Positions 23,413-28,904 of a DNA stretch of 30,605 nucleotides are shown here, in pieces (within the stretch, counting starts at the first letter, position 1; every line of letters starts with the position of its first letter). Source of the DNA: a virus; the IMG/VR virus record IMGVR_UViG_3300042691_030836, positions 1 to 30,605 of that record; one strand, written 5' to 3'. Both the position numbers and the translations under genes were made by a program. Under the pieces are notes generated by a model. That model did no database searches. It was not told the origin of the DNA and saw only the letters and a list, made by a program, of their open reading frames with translations.

Positions 23413-23441
23413 TTGCGTACCGCTTGCCCCTGGGGTAACAC
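23413..23441 (+). promoter_or_regulatory. Putative rightward early promoter
   Basis: TTGCGT (23413-23418) and TAACAC (23436-23441) are spaced by 17 bases, ending 16 bases before the ATG of the first regulator. The -10 box is weak and like that of the capsid promoter (TAACAA). The second CTTGCCC repeat covers the spacer, a natural position for control. Confidence 0.35.
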
Positions 23442-23457
23442 TTACCAGGGAGGCGAG

Positions 23458-23670
23458 ATGCCGCTTGGGTTGCTGGTGCGGGAGGCGCGTGAGGCGCGGG
23501 GCTGGTCGCAGGTCGAGTTGGCCGAGCGGCTAGGTCTGTCCGGTGCGCAGGTGTCTAGGGTGGAGGCGGGACTGCGGGGAGTGAGTACGGATGTTCTCGC
23601 CCGGCTGGCCCAGGAGTTGCAGATCCCGGCAGACCAAGTCCTCGCAGCGTTGGCCGACGATGCGGTATGA
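23458..23670 (+). CDS. Xre-family transcriptional regulator, paralogue 1
   Basis: This is a 70-residue helix-turn-helix repressor or activator of the Xre/Cro/CI type. ATG 23458 has GGAGG four bases upstream. Helices 2-3 are SQVELAERLGLSGAQVSRVE and the fourth helix LARLAQELQI, the full five-helix domain with no extra effector domain. About 29 of 51 aligned residues are identical to the regulator at 25838. Both genes have the same 16-bp site upstream. It heads a rightward operon and faces the leftward recombination operon, as immunity-region regulators do. Small size suggests a Cro-like role. Confidence 0.82.
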   Translation: MPLGLLVREAREARGWSQVELAERLGLSGAQVSRVEAGLRGVSTDVLARLAQELQIPADQVLAALADDAV

Positions 23671-23935
23671 CGTTGGGGCGCGGTCGGTGGCGCAAGGGTT
23701 GCGAACCCAGGCTGCGCTACTGCGGGCGATGGCAAATCGCCGGCCTGCCACGCCCAACAGGCTGGCGCAGCGTGTGTTGGCGAGTCCGCGCAGCGTGCGG
23801 ATGCACCTACACCGGTTGGCAGACCTCGGGCTGGTCGAGCGCGACCGACCGACTACCGGCAAACAGTGGGCGAAATGGCGACTAACAACAACAGGAGAAG
23901 ACCATGTCAGTAGATTATCAGCCGCATCCGTATAG
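23660..23935 (+). CDS. Winged-helix DNA-binding protein
   Basis: This is a 91-residue protein overlapping the upstream regulator by 11 bases. ATG 23660 is the first start that leaves a plausible product; longer versions lie inside the upstream gene. The central part (TPNRLAQRVLASPRSVRMHL followed by HRLADLGLVERDRP) is a typical winged-helix pattern of the MarR/ArsR or MerR-like replication type, followed by a strand-turn wing (KWRLTTTGEDHV). No strong ribosome site is present, so translation is probably coupled. It probably regulates the same operon or assists replication. Confidence 0.65.
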   Translation: MRYDVGARSVAQGLRTQAALLRAMANRRPATPNRLAQRVLASPRSVRMHLHRLADLGLVERDRPTTGKQWAKWRLTTTGEDHVSRLSAASV

Positions 23936-24185
23936 GCAGGGGCAAGCATACTGCGTCCGGACGGTGACTCAGGTGTTTATCGGGCGTTTGGCCGTGGTCC
24001 TGCCTGGGGAGATTGTCCTGTACGATGCGTCGTGGGTGGCCGACACTGGCCGATGGTCCGTCGCGCTAGCTACCGGTGCGCTCCGGGACGTCGAGCCGTA
24101 CCCGGATGGGCCGGTTGTGGTTTCGCGTGCTGCGATCGTCGATGTTTGCGAGTGGGCGCACGCTTTGCCAAGGGGGGCGCGGTGA
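23904..24185 (+). CDS. Unknown beta-rich early protein
   Basis: This is a 93-residue protein with AGGAG eight bases before ATG 23904, overlapping the winged-helix gene by 32 bases. Strand-rich segments (QAYCVRTVTQVFIGRLAVVL, GEIVLYDASWVADTGRWSVA) suggest a small beta barrel, with a C-terminal helix (AAIVDVCEWAHAL). No family is recognised. It is part of a run of overlapping small genes leading to the PAPS-reductase-like gene. Confidence 0.6.
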   Translation: MSVDYQPHPYRQGQAYCVRTVTQVFIGRLAVVLPGEIVLYDASWVADTGRWSVALATGALRDVEPYPDGPVVVSRAAIVDVCEWAHALPRGAR

Positions 24186-24388
24186 TCCACCCGCACTTGC
24201 TGCACCACATGCGCACCGAGGTTTGGTCGGCAGCGATCTTGCCAGGGTCATCTTTGCACCGGGTAGCGCATACGAAATTCGCGCCCTATGCCCCGTGTTC
24301 CCAGCACGACGGGCAGACCGCGACGTACATGGAGGGCCTTACGGTCGGCTACCCTTACGGCGAGCGGATCGAACAGGGGGAGCCATGA
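24182..24388 (+). CDS. Small unknown protein, GTG start
   Basis: This is a 68-residue product. GTG 24182 overlaps the previous stop (GTGA), with AGGGGG about five bases upstream. It is His/Tyr-rich (HPHLLHHM; KFAPYAPCSQHDGQTATYME) with a single Cys. No recognisable motif is present. It overlaps the next start by four bases. Operon packing is the main evidence for a real gene. Confidence 0.5.
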   Translation: MIHPHLLHHMRTEVWSAAILPGSSLHRVAHTKFAPYAPCSQHDGQTATYMEGLTVGYPYGERIEQGEP

Positions 24389-24612
24389 ACTCGGCGCGCC
24401 AGTACCGGGACCGCCTTGAAGAACGCGAAGCCCTGCTCGACTCCCGAGCGGAGCGGCTACAACAACAGGCTAACCTCCTGGCGATTGCCGGGCCGTGGGG
24501 CGCGTTCCTCGGGCCGGATGGGCTCGAATCTGCCCTGACGAGGACGATCAGAGTCCACGGCCACCAGCTCGACGAGGCAGCCCGAGAGCGGTTGCGGGAT
24601 TTGCTCCGATGA
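24385..24612 (+). CDS. Small helical protein
   Basis: This is a 75-residue protein. ATG 24385 follows GGGGGAG and overlaps the previous stop by four bases (ATGA). It begins with an Arg/Glu-rich coiled coil (YRDRLEEREALLDSRAERLQ) and ends in a second helix (HQLDEAARERLRDLLR). Four-base coupling to the PAPS-reductase-like gene downstream suggests joint function or merely operon packing. Family unknown. Confidence 0.5.
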   Translation: MNSARQYRDRLEEREALLDSRAERLQQQANLLAIAGPWGAFLGPDGLESALTRTIRVHGHQLDEAARERLRDLLR

Positions 24613-25553
24613 TTCCTCACTACCTACATCCGAAAATCATCGTTAGCGTTAGCGGCGGCAAAGATTCAACTGCGACTTGTTTACATCTTCGGGATCTCGG
24701 CATCCCTTACCAAGCGGTCTTCATGGACGTCGGTTGGGATAATGCAGCGACCTATGACTATCTGCGGCACGACTTACCATCAATCATCGGGCCGATTACG
24801 TGGCTCCGTCAAGAAGTCCCACTAGTCGAAGGGTACGAGGACGCAACTCTGGAAATTGAACGCTGTTTAGGCATTTCACCTAGCAGCATGGTTCGGATGT
24901 GCGTGTGGAAGGGTGTTTTTCCGTCTAGGGTCATGCGCTGGTGTACGGAACATCTCAAAGTCAAACCTGCGATCGAACATTTCAAGGCTCACAAAGCCGA
25001 TGATGTTGTGGTGGTTAATGCTATCGGAGTTCGACGGGCCGAAAGTAGGGCGCGATCGGTGCTGCCGGAGTGGGAATGGTCGGCAGCGCATGGTGGGCTG
25101 CTGGTGTGGCGACCTTTGATCGACTGGTCAGAGGATCAAGTCATCCAACTACACCGACGCCACGGAGTTCGACCAAATCCAAATTATCTCTTTGGTGCTT
25201 TGCGGGTTGGATGTTGGCCGTGCATTTTCGCACGAAAGGATGAAATTCGACGCATCGCGGACACAGATCCAAACAGGATCAAAGCGATGCAGATGTTGGA
25301 AACCTTGGTGGCAGAACGGGCCAGGGACAGACGCATCAAAAACGGAAAACCGCTTGGTTGGAAACCAACGTGGTTCCAAAATCCGACAAGCGCACTAACC
25401 GAAGATGGGCGGCGCGATGGTAGTACCTGGGAAATTGACCGGGTGGTCAATTGGTCGAGGACGAGCCGAGGCGGGCGACAGTTTGAGCTGTTCACGCTAC
25501 CGGATACCGAGGCCGGGTGCTTTCGGTGGGGCATGTGCGAGAAGCCCGAATGA
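24609..25553 (+). CDS. PAPS reductase / DndC-like adenylyl-sulfur enzyme
   Basis: This is a 314-residue protein of the adenine-nucleotide alpha-hydrolase (PP-loop) superfamily. SGGKDST at residues 15-21 is the PP-loop. W111-C112 followed by TEHLKVKP, R142/R143/E145/S146 and the GCWPC pair (C202, C205) are shared by phage-borne PAPS reductases and by the DndC sulfur-transfer protein. C304 and C310 near the end may complete an iron-sulfur site. Possible roles are sulfur metabolism, DNA phosphorothioation or another nucleotide modification; no dnd partners are present here. The gene looks more AT-rich than its flanks and lacks the GTCGAC words common elsewhere, so it may be a recent acquisition. 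It is tightly coupled to its upstream neighbour (ATGA). Confidence 0.8.
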   Translation: MIPHYLHPKIIVSVSGGKDSTATCLHLRDLGIPYQAVFMDVGWDNAATYDYLRHDLPSIIGPITWLRQEVPLVEGYEDATLEIERCLGISPSSMVRMCVWKGVFPSRVMRWCTEHLKVKPAIEHFKAHKADDVVVVNAIGVRRAESRARSVLPEWEWSAAHGGLLVWRPLIDWSEDQVIQLHRRHGVRPNPNYLFGALRVGCWPCIFARKDEIRRIADTDPNRIKAMQMLETLVAERARDRRIKNGKPLGWKPTWFQNPTSALTEDGRRDGSTWEIDRVVNWSRTSRGGRQFELFTLPDTEAGCFRWGMCEKPE

Positions 25554-25702
25554 ATCGCGAACTTATCCTCGCCCTGACCCTATCCGGCCCGCCGATCGCA
25601 TTTGTCAAATGTTGTTACGCAGGGGTCAAAGCCCACAACACATACCAAACCGACAGCGCGAAAATCAGCGCAACCATGTCAGCGAGCTGCTCACGCATCT
25701 GA
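25550..25702 (+). CDS. Small protein after PAPS reductase (doubtful)
   Basis: This is a 50-residue frame starting at ATG 25550 by a four-base overlap with the previous stop. The N-terminal part is hydrophobic (ELILALTLSGPPIAFVKCC) and may be a membrane or signal-like segment. The remainder is Ser/Thr/Lys-rich. No strong ribosome site or motif is present. Its overlap start is the main support, so the gene remains uncertain. Confidence 0.35.
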   Translation: MNRELILALTLSGPPIAFVKCCYAGVKAHNTYQTDSAKISATMSASCSRI

Positions 25703-25746
25703 ACCCCCCGTCGGCTCCATCCACCGACCTCTCCACTATAGCGTGA

Positions 25747-25826
25747 CCTATGCCTCACGGGTAGAGCCTGTGACATTTCGTGACACCTGCGGCCCGTGTC
25801 GAGGGGCTATACCTAGCAGGCATAGG
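25747..25826. repeat. 9-bp inverted repeat CCTATGCCT / AGGCATAGG
   Basis: CCTATGCCT (25747-25755) and AGGCATAGG (25818-25826) are perfect inverted copies, 62 bases apart. They bracket the operator and the putative -10 box of the second regulator gene. They could be paired sites for DNA looping. The whole gap 25703-25837 contains no gene. Confidence 0.45.
25770..25785. promoter_or_regulatory. Operator GTGACATTTCGTGACA, copy 2
   Basis: This is an exact copy of the 16-base site at 23385-23400, ending 52 bases before the ATG of the second Xre regulator. It is followed by CC, so the second half reads GTGACACC, close to the TGTGACAC repeats at 28350-28794. TATACC at 25808-25813 downstream may be a -10 box. 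Confidence 0.6.
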
Positions 25827-25837
25827 CAGGGGGCAGC

Positions 25838-26071
25838 ATGCATAGAGTCAGTGACGTCGTGCGATTGTATCGGGAGCAGCTAGGCTTATCGCAGGTCGAG
25901 CTAGCTCGCCGGGCCGGGGTGTCGTCGGTGACGATCCTTCGGATCGAGCGTGGGGAACGGGGTGTCAGTGTGGATTTGTTGGCGACTCTCGCCCAAATCC
26001 TCGGCATCGGCCCGAAGACACTGGGCGGCGCTATCCTAGTGTGGGAGTCGCCTCCGGAGTCGGAGCGATGA
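25838..26071 (+). CDS. Xre-family transcriptional regulator, paralogue 2
   Basis: This is a 77-residue helix-turn-helix regulator. ATG 25838 has AGGGGG upstream. The core (SQVELARRAGVSSVTILRIE, GVSVDLLATLAQILGI) aligns with the regulator at 23458 over about 51 residues with roughly 29 identities. The recognition helices differ (SSVTILRIERG against SGAQVSRVEAG). A short C-terminal tail (VWESPPESER) has no counterpart in the first paralogue. It opens the replication operon and overlaps the next small gene by four bases. It may share the upstream operator with its paralogue, giving cross-regulation. Confidence 0.82.
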   Translation: MHRVSDVVRLYREQLGLSQVELARRAGVSSVTILRIERGERGVSVDLLATLAQILGIGPKTLGGAILVWESPPESER

Positions 26072-26181
26072 GGCGGCTAGTGGGATGGGTAGGTGTAGTC
26101 GGGGTGGTGGTCGCGGTCACCCTCGGCGTGCTGGCGGTGGCTTGGGATGCTGCGCTGGCTCGGAGGGATGGGGATGTTTGA
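26068..26181 (+). CDS. 37-residue single-pass membrane peptide
   Basis: ATG 26068 overlaps the regulator stop (ATGA) and the frame ends at 26179-26181, overlapping the RusA start. The product has two Arg residues, then a long hydrophobic helix (LVGWVGVVGVVVAVTLGVLA) and a charged tail (ARRDGDV). Position-coupled translation and the clean membrane profile support a real gene. It might be an early membrane protein (superinfection exclusion or host takeover), but function is unknown. Confidence 0.5.
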   Translation: MRRLVGWVGVVGVVVAVTLGVLAVAWDAALARRDGDV

Positions 26182-26641
26182 CGCACATTTGGCTAAAGTA
26201 GAGTTCGAGGCCACCATCCCAGGGCAGCCCAAAGCATGGCAGCGCGCCAGGGACGCAGGGCCGGACGGGTACGTCAATCCGGCCAGTTATTCCCGTTGGC
26301 TGCGGCAAACGAGCCAACACATACGAGGCCAATGGAAGCAGGCCGGCAACACTCGGCGGTTGGAGTGTCCGCTCGAGGTCGAGCTGGCGTTCTTTCTCCA
26401 CCGTCCACAGCGTCGACCTGACGGCTACCCTCGGGAGCTCTGGGATATGCCGCCCATCCCAGCGATCGGCCGGTCAGACGTCGATAACTATGTAGCGGCA
26501 GTGTTTGACGCGATAACCCGGGCTGGCATCTGGATCGACGACACCCGGGTGTCCGGGCTGCGAGCGTCCAAAATCTGGATCCCGACCAGCCAACCGGAGG
26601 GGACCACCATCCGGATCAGCTCACTCTCGACCATATTCTAG
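26174..26641 (+). CDS. rusA: RusA-type Holliday junction resolvase
   Basis: This 155-residue endonuclease cuts four-way junctions, probably to clear recombination or replication intermediates before packaging. ATG 26174 is preferred because GGAGGG (26162-26167) lies six bases upstream; ATG 26168 touches that site. The catalytic aspartates stand in the family pattern: SDVDNYVAAVFDAI gives D102 and D104, and WIDDTRV gives D123. The spacing 102/104/123 equals that of E. coli RusA (70/72/91). An early basic region (QPKAWQRAR) fits DNA binding. It works with the ERF/nuclease module encoded on the other strand. Confidence 0.9.
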   Translation: MFDAHLAKVEFEATIPGQPKAWQRARDAGPDGYVNPASYSRWLRQTSQHIRGQWKQAGNTRRLECPLEVELAFFLHRPQRRPDGYPRELWDMPPIPAIGRSDVDNYVAAVFDAITRAGIWIDDTRVSGLRASKIWIPTSQPEGTTIRISSLSTIF

Positions 26642-26651
26642 GTGTAACGCG

Positions 26652-27656
26652 ATGTTACTTACTCATGATTCAACCTGCGGGCTTCACTGGGCGCGGGGCT
26701 GTATGCAGCTCTACGACGGCGTAACAGGGCGTTATACAGACGTTTCACCCGGTGAGCAGGTCCCGGAGTGGGTCCGGCGCGCGGCAAACCGTAACAGTGA
26801 GCACACTGGGCGCGTGAGTGTTCCCGTTACGTGGGATGTTTCTTTGTTTCGGGGGTTGCGGGAGACTGCTTCGATGGCGCGCACGTGGGGGTGGCCGAAG
26901 GTCGTCGAGTTGCTGTCGAGGTATCGGAGGGTGGCGGCGAAAGCGGATCTCCCTCTGTGGTCGGCGGCGAGCTGGCCGGCCGGCGCGTCGACGTGTCGAA
27001 CTGCGGACGTAGAGGCTGTGGGGATGCTGGTGCTCGACTATGATGACGGCACCATGACCCTCGAGGATGCTGCTCGGAGGTGGGGACGCTGGCAGTCACT
27101 GATCCACACATCGCCCAGCCACCGTCCAGAGACCCCCCGGTTCCGGGTCGTCGTCCCCCTGGCTCGGCCCGTCCCGGCCTCGGACTGGCCTCGAGCGTGG
27201 CGTTGGGCGGCTCGATGGGGTGGCGCGGTAGACCATGCGGCGAAGGATGCTGGCCGGCGATACTATCTGCCCGGCGGCGATGCTCCCGAGGTTTGGCGGC
27301 TGCTGGTGCAAGGCGACCGGCGACCGTGGCTGCACCTGGATGCCGATCGCCTCCCACCCGAGCCCACTGCGCCTGTCCGAGCCGTCATCCCGAGGCCTCC
27401 GTCGGGGCCGCTCCCCGAAACCGAGGCGAGGAGAGAGATAGCGGATCGATTGAAAGCCGACCCCGACCTCCGCGCCAGTGCCGGCATCCGGCTCGGGGGC
27501 CAAATCTCGAGCGGCAACGTCCGGGCCGTCCCCTGTCCCCAGTGCGGCGACCGGAGTGTATGGTGGCCTCTCGCACCAACCGGAACACCAAAAGCCCTCT
27601 GCAACCACCGCAATAGCTGCGGATGGTCCGGATGGATCGACACCCTCCTCACCTAG
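26652..27656 (+). CDS. Archaeo-eukaryotic-type primase (PrimPol-like)
   Basis: This protein of up to 334 residues probably makes primers for phage replication. The AEP core is visible (numbering from ATG 26652): LVLDYDDG with D129 and D131 as metal ligands, HTSPSH (152-157) and RFRVVVPLARP (164-173), then HAAKDAGRRYYLPGG. The C-terminus has a four-cysteine zinc ribbon (CPQC ... CNHRNSC). The start is uncertain. ATG 26652 lies inside a GTAAC/GTTAC palindrome and has no clear ribosome site, while GTG 26814 begins just at the conserved domain (VSVPVTWDVSLFRGL). Downstream genes for an accessory protein and a helicase complete a replication operon. Confidence 0.8.
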   Translation: MLLTHDSTCGLHWARGCMQLYDGVTGRYTDVSPGEQVPEWVRRAANRNSEHTGRVSVPVTWDVSLFRGLRETASMARTWGWPKVVELLSRYRRVAAKADLPLWSAASWPAGASTCRTADVEAVGMLVLDYDDGTMTLEDAARRWGRWQSLIHTSPSHRPETPRFRVVVPLARPVPASDWPRAWRWAARWGGAVDHAAKDAGRRYYLPGGDAPEVWRLLVQGDRRPWLHLDADRLPPEPTAPVRAVIPRPPSGPLPETEARREIADRLKADPDLRASAGIRLGGQISSGNVRAVPCPQCGDRSVWWPLAPTGTPKALCNHRNSCGWSGWIDTLLT

Positions 27657-27667
27657 CTGGAGTCAAC

Positions 27668-28564
27668 GTGACACGACTACTAGACCTCGCCACCGAGGCG
27701 GGGATCGAGGTCGCACCGTCCCCGGAATATCCGGTCGCGGCGAGCCTCCCAGAGGCCGTACAGGCATGGATCGAGACGGAGCGCTCGGTATACCGTCGCT
27801 GGGCCTCGCAGGCCGAGTCGCCAGCATCCCGGAGCCTTATGGCTGCAGCCATCGAGGCCGGGCACCGACGACCGGCTGACCTGGTCACTCTGGCAGCACA
27901 CCGACCGTGCTACGGCTGGGCGCTGCGCTCGCCCGATGACCGGCGGCAGCTTGTTCGGGCGCTGTCACGGATGGCGGATCAATGCCTTGAGGCATGGCAG
28001 GCGCAACAGGCCCGACTACCGACCATCGACCGGGTCATCATCTGGCAGAGTGATGAGACGGAATACGAGATCCACGCCCGGGGATCGTTGTTCCGCCTGC
28101 CTGCTTCCGACCTCATGAGTCCTAGCCGCTTTGCGGTCGCATACCTGCAGGCCTGCCAAATCGCCGCCGATATGCCGAAACCCGGGCAGTGGAGAGACAT
28201 GGTCAACGCCATGTTGGCCGCCGCAACGACCCACGACCTGCGCGAAGACGGCCAAGGGGCGTGGTTCCTCGAGGTCATCCGCACCTGTATCCGCCGGCTC
28301 CCGGTGCTCGACGAGCTCTCCGAGGAGCTGTCACAGCGGGCATCGATCGGTGTCACAGAGGACGGACAGGCCGTTATCTGCCTTCATCCCCTTGTCTCAC
28401 GCGTGAAGGCCGTGTGCGAAACCTCCCAACCCCGCGTCTCTGCTGCACTTGTGACACTTCTTGCGAAAAGAGGTGTCACACGTTTTCCCGATGGGCAGCA
28501 GTGCCGAGTGTGGTTCCTACCCCCGGAACTCTCGCCCCCGGTCCGTGAAAGATCGGGCCTGTGA
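27668..28564 (+). CDS. Putative replication accessory / initiator protein
   Basis: This is a 298-residue protein after the primase. GTG 27668 is chosen because GGAG (27659-27662) lies five bases upstream; an ATG at 27623 lies inside the primase gene. The N-terminal half is helical (EAVQAWIETERSVYRRWASQ; DRRQLVRALSRMADQCLEAW). The C-terminal 70 residues (PLVSRVKAVCETSQPRVSAA, LVTLLAKRGVTRF) look like a winged-helix DNA-binding module. The 3' end contains three of the TGTGACAC repeats and its stop codon overlaps the next. It may bind that cluster as an origin-binding protein, which is inference from position. No known family is recognised with certainty. Confidence 0.6.
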   Translation: MTRLLDLATEAGIEVAPSPEYPVAASLPEAVQAWIETERSVYRRWASQAESPASRSLMAAAIEAGHRRPADLVTLAAHRPCYGWALRSPDDRRQLVRALSRMADQCLEAWQAQQARLPTIDRVIIWQSDETEYEIHARGSLFRLPASDLMSPSRFAVAYLQACQIAADMPKPGQWRDMVNAMLAAATTHDLREDGQGAWFLEVIRTCIRRLPVLDELSEELSQRASIGVTEDGQAVICLHPLVSRVKAVCETSQPRVSAALVTLLAKRGVTRFPDGQQCRVWFLPPELSPPVRERSGL

Positions 28565-28794
28565 CACTACTCTTCAATAATAGAGAGATTTTTGAAAAAC
28601 AAAAATGTGTTTTCAAAAAGAGGTGTCACAGTGTCACAAAACCCGAATCATCCAGCACGAAGCTAAACAAATCCTGTGACACTTCTTTTTTGAGTAGTGT
28701 CACAAAATGGTCCAAAACATCGCGAAACCATCGCATCGAGCAGCACTACACGGCTGTGACACATCTTTAGGACTTTATCCCAAGTAGTGTCACA
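28350..28794. repeat. Cluster of ten TGTGACAC octamers
   Basis: Exact octamers occur at 28450, 28560, 28675 and 28755 (TGTGACAC) and at 28350, 28473, 28623, 28631, 28697 and 28787 (GTGTCACA, first bases given). Most are arranged as inward-facing pairs and continue as TGTGACACYWCTY. The best arms are 28450-28462 with 28468-28480 (one mismatch). An eight-base word is expected about once per 65 kb per strand, so the density is far above chance. Several copies lie in coding sequence. This suggests binding sites of an initiator or regulator. Confidence 0.8.
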
Positions 28795-28904
28795 GCAGTG
28801 GATTGGACCTCATGTGGTTTCGAACAAAACAGCCGACTTTCAGCGTCCGAACCGACCGATTCCGATTTCCTACAAATTTCCCCCTATATTAAGAGCAAAA
28901 GCGC
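28565..28904. other. Candidate replication origin / AT-rich control region
   Basis: This is a 340-base gene-free stretch between the accessory protein and the helicase. It holds seven of the ten TGTGACAC copies. At 28571-28620 it is strongly AT-rich, with a perfect 10-base inverted repeat TTTTTGAAAA (28589-28598) / TTTTCAAAAA (28610-28619) between two octamers. Iteron-like sites plus an easily melted segment next to primase and helicase genes are the usual marks of a phage origin. A TATATT box at 28885-28890 may serve the helicase gene. Apparent short ORFs here simply translate the repeats. Confidence 0.5.

Larger units (their letters stand above)
23364..23437. repeat. Direct repeat CTTGCCCSTGGGGTA (two copies)
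   Basis: CTTGCCCGTGGGGTA (23364-23378) and CTTGCCCCTGGGGTA (23423-23437) match at 14 of 15 bases, 59 bases apart, in the divergent control region. Each contains a CCC-x-x-GGGG half-palindrome. They overlap the GGGGTATATCCC site and the putative rightward -10 region respectively, so they are likely regulator sites. Confidence 0.5.

Noticed and set aside
25703-25837. tRNA gene or attachment site in the gap before the second Xre gene
   Set aside because: No cloverleaf or T-arm motif and no integrase nearby. The gap is explained by operator and promoter-like elements.
28561-28770. 69-codon frame after the replication accessory gene
   Set aside because: It begins at a GTG within a TGTGACAC repeat, has no ribosome site, and its product is low in quality and mirrors the repeats (recurring CDTS/CHSVT residues). 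It is better read as non-coding origin-like DNA.
28350-28794. CRISPR array
   Set aside because: The repeats are only eight bases, alternate in orientation and have irregular spacing. There are no cas genes and no uniform spacers.
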